Source: CAZMVU01 sp964569295
GTDB taxonomy: Bacteria; Hydrogenedentota; Hydrogenedentia; Hydrogenedentales; JAGMZX01
Length of the DNA: 21,813 nucleotides
Direction of reading: 5' to 3'
NCBI GenBank assembly: GCA_964569295.1
Contig: CAZMVU010000072.1
Location: 1 to 21,813, forward strand
Below the pieces are notes generated by a model. The model had not been told where the DNA came from and did not search any database. It saw only the letters and a program-made list of their open reading frames with translations. A program made the translations under genes and the position numbers. Positions 1 through 6,593 of this stretch are shown here, one piece after another. Within the stretch, counting starts at the first letter, position 1. The number at the start of each line of letters is the position of its first letter.

Positions 1-310
1 GTCGCCAGCGGTGTCCTTGAATCCTTCCCGGGTGCATGAGCGGGACACTTGAGTTGGAGGCCACGCGGCTCTGTTCTCCCGGCTTGCGCGCCAGCGTTTA
101 CACACGGTCTTCGCGGGAAAAGCGGCGGCAAGCCACCGCACTCCAAAGGGCGCCTACATCGTGAGTCATAGAAACCGCCGGTGGGCCAGAACCGCTCGCC
201 GCGCGGATACCGGGGGCGTTCTATGCTGTATGGGAAACGGCTCACGGCAAACGGCTGAAATATTACCTTGAATCGAACCCGGGACGCCGGGGGCGGCGTC
301 CCGCCGGGTA
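1..310. other. Non-coding stretch at the left edge
   Basis: No gene is supported here. The first 39 bases are open in frame 1 and end in TGA, so they could be the last 12 codons of a gene entering from the left, but nothing identifies it. The only structure I see is the GC-rich hairpin at 280-303, listed separately. Confidence 0.5.
280..303 (-). terminator. GC-rich stem-loop after the radical SAM gene
   Basis: A 9-bp perfect stem (CGGGACGCC / GGCGTCCCG) with a 6-nt loop begins 7 bases past the TGA stop of the radical SAM gene on the minus strand. Its position fits a transcription terminator or a 3'-end protecting hairpin. There is no T-tract after it on the minus strand, so it is not a textbook intrinsic terminator. 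Confidence 0.4.
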
Positions 311-1486
311 TCACGTCCCGTTGTTGCCGGCCGAGGCGGTGCTGTCGATGTGGCCATTGCCGCGGCGGTTGCTCTTGTGCTCGATGAAGCAGCAGCCGGG
401 GCAGGGGGCGAAGAGCTTCTTCTGGCAGGTCTTGCGGAACTCGCGCATGGTCATGTTGTTCCACAGCTCGCGCAGGGTGTTCTCGCGCACGTTCCCCACC
501 TTGATGATCCAGCAGGGGTAGGCATTGCCCTGGCGGCCGATGACCATGGTGTTCCACGCGTTCCGGCATTCGTAGTCTTTCAGATCGATGCCGGTGTCGT
601 AGTACTTGATGAGCTCTTCTTTCGGCACCCGCGGCAGGCGCAGCTCGATCCCGGCGTCCTTCGCGGCGTCGATCGTTTTGTCGAGCGCTTGGGTGAGTTC
701 CTTGCGCGGGATGCGCGGCCACTGGATGTCCCCGGTGTTGATGGTCTCGGGGTCCACCTCGCCAAGTTGGGGCAGGTCGTGCATGCGCGTCTCGGTAACC
801 AGGTTGAGCACCCCGGCGCCACAGTTCTTTACCACCTCCGGCATGTGGTGCAGCACATCGAGGTTGTCCTGCTGAATGACCGTGGTGATATGCACCAGCG
901 GACACTGCTTACCGGCGGCGTCGCGGTGTTCCACGAGCGTGCGGATACCCGCCATGGACCGCTCGAAAGCGCCGTGCATCTTGCGGATTTCATCGTGGCG
1001 GCCGCCGGGGCCCTCGATGCTCGTGCCGGCGAAGTTGAAGCCCACCCGCCCGAGGCGCTTGGGTGCGAGTCCGACCACGGCCGCCGCGCGCTCTTCGGGC
1101 AACATGGTCGTGTTCGAGATGAAGTGCGTGCGCGCCTTCGAACTGGCGTAGGTCAGGATGTCCATGAAGTCCTTGCGCACGAAGGGCTCGCCGCCGGTGA
1201 AGGTCACCAGGCTGAACCGGGGCACCTGGCGGATGACGTCCATCCACTCGTCCGTCGACAACTCGCCCTCGCGCTGCTCCTTGACGGGCACGTTCTCGAG
1301 CCAGTCGATGTACTGGCACATCTTGCAGCGCAGGTTGCAGCGGCGGGTCACCTCGATGTAGAAATGCCAAGGGGGAAAGGCATAGCCGCCGCGGGAGAAA
1401 TTGTAGGGAATGGCGCTGTACATGCGCATGGCGAACTGGTACATGTTCGAGGCGCTGAACAGGCTTTCTTCGGTGCTGGTACTCAT
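311..1486 (-). CDS. Radical SAM protein with SPASM-like C-terminal cysteines
   Basis: A 391-residue radical SAM enzyme. The SAM-binding [4Fe-4S] motif CNLRCKMC uses Cys50, Cys54 and Cys57, and TGGEP at 97-101 is the glycine-rich SAM-contacting strand. A C-terminal cysteine group (Cys307, Cys325, Cys354, Cys362, Cys365, Cys366) resembles SPASM/twitch domains, which bind extra Fe-S clusters in peptide- and cofactor-modifying enzymes. The segment around Cys325 (GNAYPCW, then GN near 331 and LRELWNN) is typical of the SPASM fold. The substrate cannot be told. No short precursor peptide gene is evident next to it, and the neighbour upstream is a toxin-antitoxin-like module. The start is the first Met of the frame; no clear ribosome-binding site precedes it, and Met15 is an alternative. 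The domain call is firm, the function is not. Confidence 0.85.
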   Translation of the reverse strand: MSTSTEESLFSASNMYQFAMRMYSAIPYNFSRGGYAFPPWHFYIEVTRRCNLRCKMCQYIDWLENVPVKEQREGELSTDEWMDVIRQVPRFSLVTFTGGEPFVRKDFMDILTYASSKARTHFISNTTMLPEERAAAVVGLAPKRLGRVGFNFAGTSIEGPGGRHDEIRKMHGAFERSMAGIRTLVEHRDAAGKQCPLVHITTVIQQDNLDVLHHMPEVVKNCGAGVLNLVTETRMHDLPQLGEVDPETINTGDIQWPRIPRKELTQALDKTIDAAKDAGIELRLPRVPKEELIKYYDTGIDLKDYECRNAWNTMVIGRQGNAYPCWIIKVGNVRENTLRELWNNMTMREFRKTCQKKLFAPCPGCCFIEHKSNRRGNGHIDSTASAGNNGT

Positions 1487-1630
1487 GGGATGCTTATTTC
1501 TAACCCGCTGTATGCAGGCCGGTTACACGGAATCAAGGTGCGGCGCATATCACACCGCAACCCGGGAATATTCCCGCAGGGGCAACACGCCCCAGGCATG
1601 CGCTATTCCGCCGGGGAACGGCCTGAAAAC

Positions 1631-1639
1631 AGTATAGCA
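1631..1639 (-). promoter_or_regulatory. Possible extended -10 promoter for the radical SAM gene
   Basis: Read on the minus strand this is TGCTATACT, an extended -10 element (TGn plus TATACT). No convincing -35 lies 16-18 bases upstream. It would leave a leader of about 140 nt before the radical SAM start. The same nine bases form the -10 of the miaB promoter at 8021-8029, which raises its plausibility. Confidence 0.35.
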
Positions 1640-1681
1640 GAGGGCATGCGGCGGGCACGAGTGGGGGGAAAGAGGAGGCAG

Positions 1682-1870
1682 CTATCGGCGCGTGGTGCCT
1701 TCCTGGTCGAGCGTGCGCATGTCCGGGTAGCGGCGGCGGAACTCCTCGTTCTTGCGGGCCCAATAAGCCATCCGCTCTTCGTGTGTCTTGCCCTTCAGTT
1801 CCTCATGTATATGGCGGGCGCCTTCGCGCTTCATCTCGACGCAGTCGAATTCTTTTTCAGTCTTCTTCAT
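1682..1870 (-). CDS. Small antitoxin-like protein, paralogue of the PIN-fused segment
   Basis: A 62-residue charged protein beginning MKKTEKEFDCVEMKREGAR. Its core FDCVEMKREGAR, followed by an E-L-K-G-x-T-x-E-E-R-x-A-Y-W helix, is nearly the same as the N-terminal segment of the adjacent PIN protein. From memory, small proteins of this kind are often encoded just before PIN-domain genes, so an antitoxin role is inferred. The ATG has a GGAGG nine bases upstream and overlaps the end of the PIN gene by 14 bases, so the two are probably translationally coupled. A longer in-frame start at 1966 lies inside the PIN gene and is less likely. No toxin gene follows it, so it may be a spare antitoxin or the survivor of a second module. 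Confidence 0.7.
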   Translation of the reverse strand: MKKTEKEFDCVEMKREGARHIHEELKGKTHEERMAYWARKNEEFRRRYPDMRTLDQEGTTRR

Positions 1871-2513
1871 CGAAAACAACCTCCGCAGGGGTGTGAATGG
1901 CAATCGGTCCGTATCCCTGCATCTGATTAACCCCATTATACAATGGAATCCGCCGGAAGTTGACAATGTGCCTGAAATTCCAGCTCACGATGGCCCGGCA
2001 GTCGCTAACAGTCGCCACCGCAACATGCAAGGCGTCTGTGTCTGACTTACGGCTCACCACACCAGCCTGCAAATAGGCTTCGTGAAGATAGTCCGCATCG
2101 TCGCTAACCGCAACAAGCGATAACAGCGGTCTGTGTTCTTCGAACAAAGCGATCACATTCTGAGGCGCTTTGGTCAGTTCTTCAGGCACAAGCGGAGAAA
2201 TAACCACCTCCACCAAGCCTTTTCGCGCACGCTCAAAAAAAGCCCGGGATGCTGAGGCGAATTCCGGATCGAACACTCCGCCAAAAACCGAGGTGTCCGT
2301 GTATACGCGTATTGGACGATTCATGGTTGAATTCCTCCCAGATACATCAGCCTTGCTCTGCGCACTCCGAGCCGCCAACGATAGACGAGCCGCTTTCGTC
2401 CGCTCTTGCCAGTACGCAACCTCCTCCTCCACGGTCATGCCCTTCGTGGCTTCGTAGACCTTTCGCGCACCTTCGCGCTTCATCTCGACGCAGTCGAAGT
2501 CCTTATGCTTCAT
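1857..2513 (-). CDS. PIN-domain (VapC-like) toxin with fused N-terminal antitoxin-like segment
   Basis: A 218-residue open frame in two parts. Residues 1-50 carry FDCVEMKREGAR and a charged helix ending near YWQERTK, matching the separate small protein downstream. Residues 64-218 are a PIN ribonuclease domain: VYTDTSVFGG with Asp73, PEEL with Glu111/112, SDTDALH with Asp158/160, and SWNFRHIVN with Asn179. These are the acidic residues that bind metal in PIN nucleases, which usually cut RNA. The ATG at 2513 has AAGGGG seven bases upstream. Met64 of the frame (codon 2322-2324) has its own GGAGG nine bases upstream, exactly where a separate toxin gene would start. The locus may therefore make a fusion, a separate toxin, or both. 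The target is unknown. Confidence 0.8.
   Translation of the reverse strand: MKHKDFDCVEMKREGARKVYEATKGMTVEEEVAYWQERTKAARLSLAARSAQSKADVSGRNSTMNRPIRVYTDTSVFGGVFDPEFASASRAFFERARKGLVEVVISPLVPEELTKAPQNVIALFEEHRPLLSLVAVSDDADYLHEAYLQAGVVSRKSDTDALHVAVATVSDCRAIVSWNFRHIVNFRRIPLYNGVNQMQGYGPIAIHTPAEVVFDEED
2325..2340 (-). promoter_or_regulatory. Internal ribosome-binding site before the PIN domain
   Basis: On the minus strand this reads GGGAGGAATTCAACC followed directly by ATG of MNRPIRVYTD, the natural start of the PIN domain. GGAGG is nine bases from the ATG. It decides whether the toxin part can be made on its own from inside the longer frame. Confidence 0.6.
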
Positions 2514-2573
2514 AGTCAATCCCCTTCGGCTCACGGCCCCTCACGTGCATTCTACTACAAAGGAGTCGTCCCC

Positions 2574-3803
2574 TCACTTCTCGCTGAGGAACTCGACCAT
2601 GTTCTTGATGCCGCCCAAGGTCGTGTCTTCCATGCGGAAGATGGTGCGGATGCGGTTGAGGGTGTAGGCGCCGTAGGTGGTTTCCCAGTCGCCGGCGGGG
2701 ATGGGGTTGAGCCATACGCTGTGGCGGAAGCGGTCGGCGATGCGCGTGAGCCAGTAGATGCTGGGCTGCTCGTCGCCGTAGTTCCACGAGGCGATGGAGC
2801 CGCCCGGGCTCTCGAGTTCTTCGGGCGCCATGGTGGCGTCGCCGACGATGACGATGCGCGTGTCGGGCCGGCGGGTGAGAAGCTCTTCGGTCTTGTGGCC
2901 ACGCAGGCGGCGGTAGTCGTGGTAGACCTTCTCGTAGATGCTGTTGTGGAAGTAGTAGGTCTCGAGGTCTTCGAAGCGCTCGTGCAGCTTGGTGAACAGC
3001 ATGCGCGTGAGGTTCACGAAGGGGCGCATCGAGTAGCCGCCGTTGTCGATGAGCAGCACCACGGATATCTTGTCGCGGATGTCGCGCTCGAAGATGAGGT
3101 CGATCTCGCCGCCGTTCTTGCTGGTGCGGCGGATGGTCTCGTCGATGTTGAGGCGGTCGCGCGGGCCCTCGGCCTTCATGTGTTTCATCGACTCGAGGGC
3201 CTGGCGCAGGTTCTCCGCGCGCAGCCGGTTCTTGTCGGAGTATTTGACATACCGCCGGTCGCCGATGACCTTGAGGGCGGTGCGGTTGCCGGACTGGCCA
3301 TGCACGCGCACGCCCCGCTCGCTGTTGCCGCTGTGGCCGAAGGGCGAGTTGCCCCCCGTGCCGATCCAGCGGGAGCCGCCGTGGTGCGCCTCCATCTGCT
3401 CGCGCACGGTGTCCCAGAAGCGCTTCATGAGCTCTTCCGGGTCATACTGCCAGAGGGCGCGGCCGGGCAGCTTGCCTTCGCGCATCTGTTGCTCGAGCCA
3501 CTTGCGGAACTGCTTGGTGTTGAACAGCTCCGGGTCGCCCTCGGCCACCGCGGGGATGTCGATGCCGAAGAAGTAGCAGGCGAAGGCGCGCTCGTAGGCG
3601 TCCATGTGCTCCGAGCGGCGCACGAAGCACAGGCGCATGAAGACAAACAGGTCGTCCAGCGATTCGACCAGCCCCTTCTCGAGCCCTGTATTCAGTTCGA
3701 GGAGGTCCTTCACGCTCGCCGGCACGCCGTACTCCCGCAGGAGTGCGACGAAATCGACGAAGAGTGCGTTGCTGTAGGGTTTGTCTTCGGTCTTCGCGGG
3801 CAT
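2574..3803 (-). CDS. VWA-domain protein, CoxE-like, with degenerate MIDAS
   Basis: A 409-residue cytoplasmic protein without signal peptide. The N-terminal 140 residues are helical and charged. Residues 140-175 are a Gly/Ser-rich linker, and 245-400 form the VWA-like domain. The metal site strand reads VVLLIDNGGYSM (Asp253-Asn-Gly-Gly-Tyr-Ser258), in place of the canonical DxSxS. Later family marks are TYYFHNSIYE (282-291), IVGDATMAPEEL (319-330) and SVWLNPIP (362-369). From memory the DNGGxSM form is shared by a subgroup of CoxE-type VWA proteins, so it is probably a family trait rather than decay. Such proteins usually work with a MoxR AAA ATPase, and none is encoded in this window. It lies 35 bases after the Cys-repeat gene and 60 bases before the PIN gene, in the same direction. 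The role is not known. Confidence 0.8.
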   Translation of the reverse strand: MPAKTEDKPYSNALFVDFVALLREYGVPASVKDLLELNTGLEKGLVESLDDLFVFMRLCFVRRSEHMDAYERAFACYFFGIDIPAVAEGDPELFNTKQFRKWLEQQMREGKLPGRALWQYDPEELMKRFWDTVREQMEAHHGGSRWIGTGGNSPFGHSGNSERGVRVHGQSGNRTALKVIGDRRYVKYSDKNRLRAENLRQALESMKHMKAEGPRDRLNIDETIRRTSKNGGEIDLIFERDIRDKISVVLLIDNGGYSMRPFVNLTRMLFTKLHERFEDLETYYFHNSIYEKVYHDYRRLRGHKTEELLTRRPDTRIVIVGDATMAPEELESPGGSIASWNYGDEQPSIYWLTRIADRFRHSVWLNPIPAGDWETTYGAYTLNRIRTIFRMEDTTLGGIKNMVEFLSEK

Positions 3804-3838
3804 GCCTTCTCTGCTATTGCACCTGTTTCAGTGGCTGC

Positions 3839-4468
3839 TCACTCCGCCTTCTCGACAGCGTCTAGATATTTTACCGGTTCCGCCTTCACGTCGTCCACAC
3901 AGCCGTTGCAGCACAAGCGCACGAGGCGGTTTGCGACGACGAAGTCCGTCGGGGTGCCGCCGAGTTCGTTCTCTGTCATGACGACACAGGTTTCGGCGGC
4001 ATAGTCCTCACCTTGTTGCTCGACGACGGCGGCATCGATCTTCGCGATGTGCGCCTCGGGGTCTTTCTCGAACTTGCCGGTGCAGCCAGCGCAGCACAAG
4101 CGCACCAGGCGGTTTTCGTGGACGTACTCGACCGGATCGCCCATGCTGCCGAGCTTCTCGCCGCTCACCACGCAGGTATCGAGCGGGTAGCGCTCCTTTT
4201 GCTGGGCGACGATCTGCTTGTCGATCTTCTCGTCGTACTTCGCCTGGTCTTCTTCGTACTTCGGCACGCAGCCGTCACAGCAGAACCGCACCTCGCGCCC
4301 GTCGTACGCGTTCACCACGGGATCGCCCATACTCCCCAGCTCCGCGCCGGATACGGGGCAGTTGGCCAGGGTATACGCACTGGTGTCGCTGACGGGGGCG
4401 GCCAATACCATGGGCGCCATGAGAAGGGCGGCGGCCAGGAAACTGATAGCGGGTAATGTTCGCATCAT
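3839..4468 (-). CDS. Exported protein with three cysteine-rich metal-binding-like repeats
   Basis: About 209 residues. An N-terminal signal peptide (MMRTLPAISF, then a hydrophobic Ala/Leu/Met run, cut near VLA-AP) sends it across the membrane. The mature part is three repeats of roughly 55-60 residues. The first two have C-x-VSG-x-x-LGSMGDPV then R-x-CC-x-GC; the third has CVVMTENELGG and CCNGC. The CC-x2-C plus upstream Cys pattern resembles YHS/TRASH-like treble-clef metal-binding modules, so metal or thiol chemistry in the periplasm is likely, but the ligand is unknown. The start was chosen at the second ATG of ATG-CAT-ATG-ATG because GGAG lies seven bases before it; the first ATG (4474) is too close to that site. 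A palindrome at 4503-4516 lies just upstream. Confidence 0.75.
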   Translation of the reverse strand: MMRTLPAISFLAAALLMAPMVLAAPVSDTSAYTLANCPVSGAELGSMGDPVVNAYDGREVRFCCDGCVPKYEEDQAKYDEKIDKQIVAQQKERYPLDTCVVSGEKLGSMGDPVEYVHENRLVRLCCAGCTGKFEKDPEAHIAKIDAAVVEQQGEDYAAETCVVMTENELGGTPTDFVVANRLVRLCCNGCVDDVKAEPVKYLDAVEKAE

Positions 4469-4502
4469 ATGCATGCTCCATCCTGTTTCAGGGTTTGTTC
4501 TT

Positions 4503-4516
4503 CACACCAAGGTGTG
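4503..4516. promoter_or_regulatory. Palindrome upstream of the Cys-repeat gene
   Basis: CACACC-AA-GGTGTG is a perfect inverted repeat of two 6-base arms with an AA centre. It is centred about 41 bases upstream of the chosen start codon of the exported Cys-repeat gene. Position and symmetry fit an operator for a dimeric regulator. No regulator gene is adjacent and no clear -10/-35 was found. Confidence 0.35.
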
Positions 4517-4561
4517 CTGTTTGCAACAAATCCTGACCAGAGCATATTCGCAGACGCGCGG

Positions 4562-4581
4562 CGGCCGGCATAACCCGGCCG
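4562..4581 (-). terminator. Stem-loop downstream of pepA
   Basis: CGGCCGG / CCGGCCG is a 7-bp stem with a 6-nt loop, 43 bases past the pepA stop on the minus strand. No T-tract follows in that direction, so termination here is only possible. It separates the pepA unit from the Cys-repeat gene. Confidence 0.3.
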
Positions 4582-4623
4582 TGCCATATCCACCGCAACG
4601 CCGCGGATGCGTGGCTGCCCGTC

Positions 4624-6117
4624 TTACGGCACCTCGTCGAGAATCCAGCGGGTGAGCAAGCGCACGCCGTAGCCGGTGGCGTGCTTCGGGTCGAGATGGG
4701 AAACACCTTTGCCGCCCCAGGCCGTGCCGGCGATATCGAGGTGGACCCAGGGCACATCGCCCACGAAATTCTCGAGAAACGCGCCAGCGACAATTGTGCC
4801 GGCCTGCTTCTCCGGCCCGATATTGCACAGGTCCGCATGGACGCCTTTTACCATCTCGCGGTGATCGTCCCACAGCGGCAGCCGCCATACCCGTTCGCCC
4901 GTGGCCCCGGCCGCTTTCTCGATGGCCGACCACACGTCGTCGCTGTTCGACATCCCCGCGGCCGCGCAATGCCCGAGCGCCACAATGGCCGCGCCGGTGA
5001 GCGTGGCCACGTCGACCATGGCATCGGGCCGGAATTTGTCGACAGCGAAGGCGAGTGCATCGGCCAGGATGAGCCGGCCCTCGGCATCCGTGTTATGCAC
5101 CTCGATGGTCTTGCCGTTGTACGCCTTCACGATGTCGCCGGGCACCATGGCCTCGGCGTCGGGCTTGTTCTCGACAGCCGGTACGAGCGCAATCACATTG
5201 ACGGCGGGTTGCAACTGGGCCACGGCCATCATCGTGCACAGCACCGCCGCCGCGCCGCACATGTCGAACTTCATCTCGTGCATACCGGCGGACGGCTTGA
5301 TCGAGATTCCCCCGCTATCGAACGTGACCCCCTTGCCCACCAGGGCGAGCGTTTTCGCGTCGTCCCGGTGGTGGTAACGCAGGATAATCAGCTTGGGTGG
5401 TGCACCGCCGCCACGCGCGACGCCGATCAAGGCGTTCATGCCGAGCGACGCGAGTTGCGCCTGCTCGAGCACCTCGCACGTACACGCGGACTCCCGGGTG
5501 ATGCCCGCTGCGAATTCCGCCAGCGCCGCCGGTGTCATGTCGTTGGCCGGCGTGTTGGCGAGGTGCCGGGCTCCATTCGCGGCAAGACACAGCACGGCCG
5601 CTTCGTCGCATGCAGCCTGCACGCCGGCGCAATCCGCGTCGGGCGGTATCACCACTTCGATGCGGTCTACATAGACCGGCGGCTGCGTGTCTTCATCACG
5701 CGCCTTGTACAGATCGAAGTCGTACTGGCCGAACAACACCCCCTCGATAAAGGGCGCCGCCGCCAGATCCTCGTGGTGGCTGAGGTCGAAATAGACATGC
5801 TCGATCCGGTTTTGCCGCAGCGCGCCGACCGCTTTGCCGGCAGCACGGCGCAACGCCTCGGGGGTGAAGCGATCGCGCTTGCCCAGCCCGGCGATCAGGA
5901 TGCCGTGGTAGCTGCCGGCCGGTGTGGGCAGGTAGTATGTTTCCTGCGCCGCGCCCGTGATCACGCCGCGGTCCGCGAGGGTTTGCAGCGTGATTTCATC
6001 CGCTTCGAGAAGGGGATCGCTGTTGAACGGAAAATCCTTGAAGAACAGCGGCAACACGAGGCAGTTGTTCTCCTGGGCAAAGACGAGTTCGTTGCTGGGC
6101 GTAACATCGATGCGCAT
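4624..6117 (-). CDS. pepA: Cytosol (leucyl) aminopeptidase, M17 family
   Basis: A 497-residue M17 aminopeptidase, which removes N-terminal residues from peptides using two divalent metal ions and acts as a hexamer in the cytoplasm. The N-terminal domain (1-170) is variable. The catalytic domain contains VGKGVTFDSGGISIKP (Lys262, Asp267, Lys274), MKFDMCGAA (Asp285) and the signature NTDAEGRL (Asp344, Glu346, Arg348), so all metal ligands and the catalytic Lys/Arg are present. The length is normal. The ATG is preceded by GAGGA seven bases upstream. It lies 42 bases after the membrane protein gene and is probably co-transcribed with it and miaB. Confidence 0.95.
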   Translation of the reverse strand: MRIDVTPSNELVFAQENNCLVLPLFFKDFPFNSDPLLEADEITLQTLADRGVITGAAQETYYLPTPAGSYHGILIAGLGKRDRFTPEALRRAAGKAVGALRQNRIEHVYFDLSHHEDLAAAPFIEGVLFGQYDFDLYKARDEDTQPPVYVDRIEVVIPPDADCAGVQAACDEAAVLCLAANGARHLANTPANDMTPAALAEFAAGITRESACTCEVLEQAQLASLGMNALIGVARGGGAPPKLIILRYHHRDDAKTLALVGKGVTFDSGGISIKPSAGMHEMKFDMCGAAAVLCTMMAVAQLQPAVNVIALVPAVENKPDAEAMVPGDIVKAYNGKTIEVHNTDAEGRLILADALAFAVDKFRPDAMVDVATLTGAAIVALGHCAAAGMSNSDDVWSAIEKAAGATGERVWRLPLWDDHREMVKGVHADLCNIGPEKQAGTIVAGAFLENFVGDVPWVHLDIAGTAWGGKGVSHLDPKHATGYGVRLLTRWILDEVP

Positions 6118-6159
6118 GGGTACTTCCTCGATATTGAGACGGATGGCAATGGGGGCGGA

Positions 6160-6555
6160 CTAAAAGCCCCGGCGTTCCGGCGGCACGCGCCGGCCCAAGA
6201 GATACAACACGCCGGCCACCGCGAACAAGGTGTGCACCGGCCCGAGCCAAAGGCTGTGGGTAATCGCATAGGTGGCAGCCGTGAAGCCAACAAAGCCCGC
6301 CAGCACCACCACCCCCCCGAGGCGTTCGAACTGCAGGCCCAGGTAGAGTCCGAGAAACATCAGGCCGAACAGGCCGTTGGTCACATTCTCGTGCCATGAA
6401 ACGAGAAACGGGTTCGGCACGCCCTCATACACCGCGAAAACGATCACCATCAGCATGAGCAACACCGCCAGCCCCCGGGCGGTCCAGCGGCACAACAGCC
6501 GCAACGGTCCTTCAGTCGATGTCACCACGGTTCCGGTGTGAAAAGCGCCTGACAT
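6160..6555 (-). CDS. Small four-helix membrane protein of unknown function
   Basis: A 131-residue integral membrane protein with about four predicted helices: around ARGLAVLLMLMVIVFAV, NGLFGLMFLGLYLGLQF, GGVVVLAGFVGFTAAT and VHTLFAVAGVLYLLG, ending in a basic tail (RRVPPERRGF). I do not recognise a function. The start at 6555 was chosen because AAGGAGG lies nine bases before it. An in-frame ATG at 6564 directly abuts that site and is unlikely. The gene follows miaB after a 38-base gap that holds a hairpin next to the ribosome-binding site. Confidence 0.7.
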   Translation of the reverse strand: MSGAFHTGTVVTSTEGPLRLLCRWTARGLAVLLMLMVIVFAVYEGVPNPFLVSWHENVTNGLFGLMFLGLYLGLQFERLGGVVVLAGFVGFTAATYAITHSLWLGPVHTLFAVAGVLYLLGRRVPPERRGF

Positions 6556-6569
6556 CACGTGCATCCTCC

Positions 6570-6592
6570 TTCCGGCGTTGATGGCGCCGGAA
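6570..6592 (-). other. Intercistronic hairpin between miaB and the membrane protein gene
   Basis: TTCCGGCG / CGCCGGAA is an 8-bp perfect stem with a 7-nt loop. It starts one base past the miaB TAA stop and ends flush with the AAGGAGG of the next gene on the minus strand. There is no T-tract. It could tune translation of the downstream gene or mark an mRNA processing point. Confidence 0.5.
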
Positions 6593-6593
6593 A

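Noticed and set aside
260..285. T-arm-like GGGTTCGATTC on the minus strand, suggesting a tRNA 3' end or attachment site
   Set aside because: The flanking bases do not form a T-stem and no acceptor, D or anticodon arms are present.
350..1930. 526-codon plus-strand frame over the radical SAM gene
   Set aside because: Antisense shadow; the minus strand carries the radical SAM and SPASM motifs.
2406..4004. 532-codon plus-strand frame over the VWA gene
   Set aside because: Antisense shadow with low-complexity Val/Ala/Glu composition and no motif.
4681..6399. 572-codon plus-strand frame over pepA and the membrane protein gene
   Set aside because: It is a shadow of pepA on the other strand, His/Arg-rich and without domain features.
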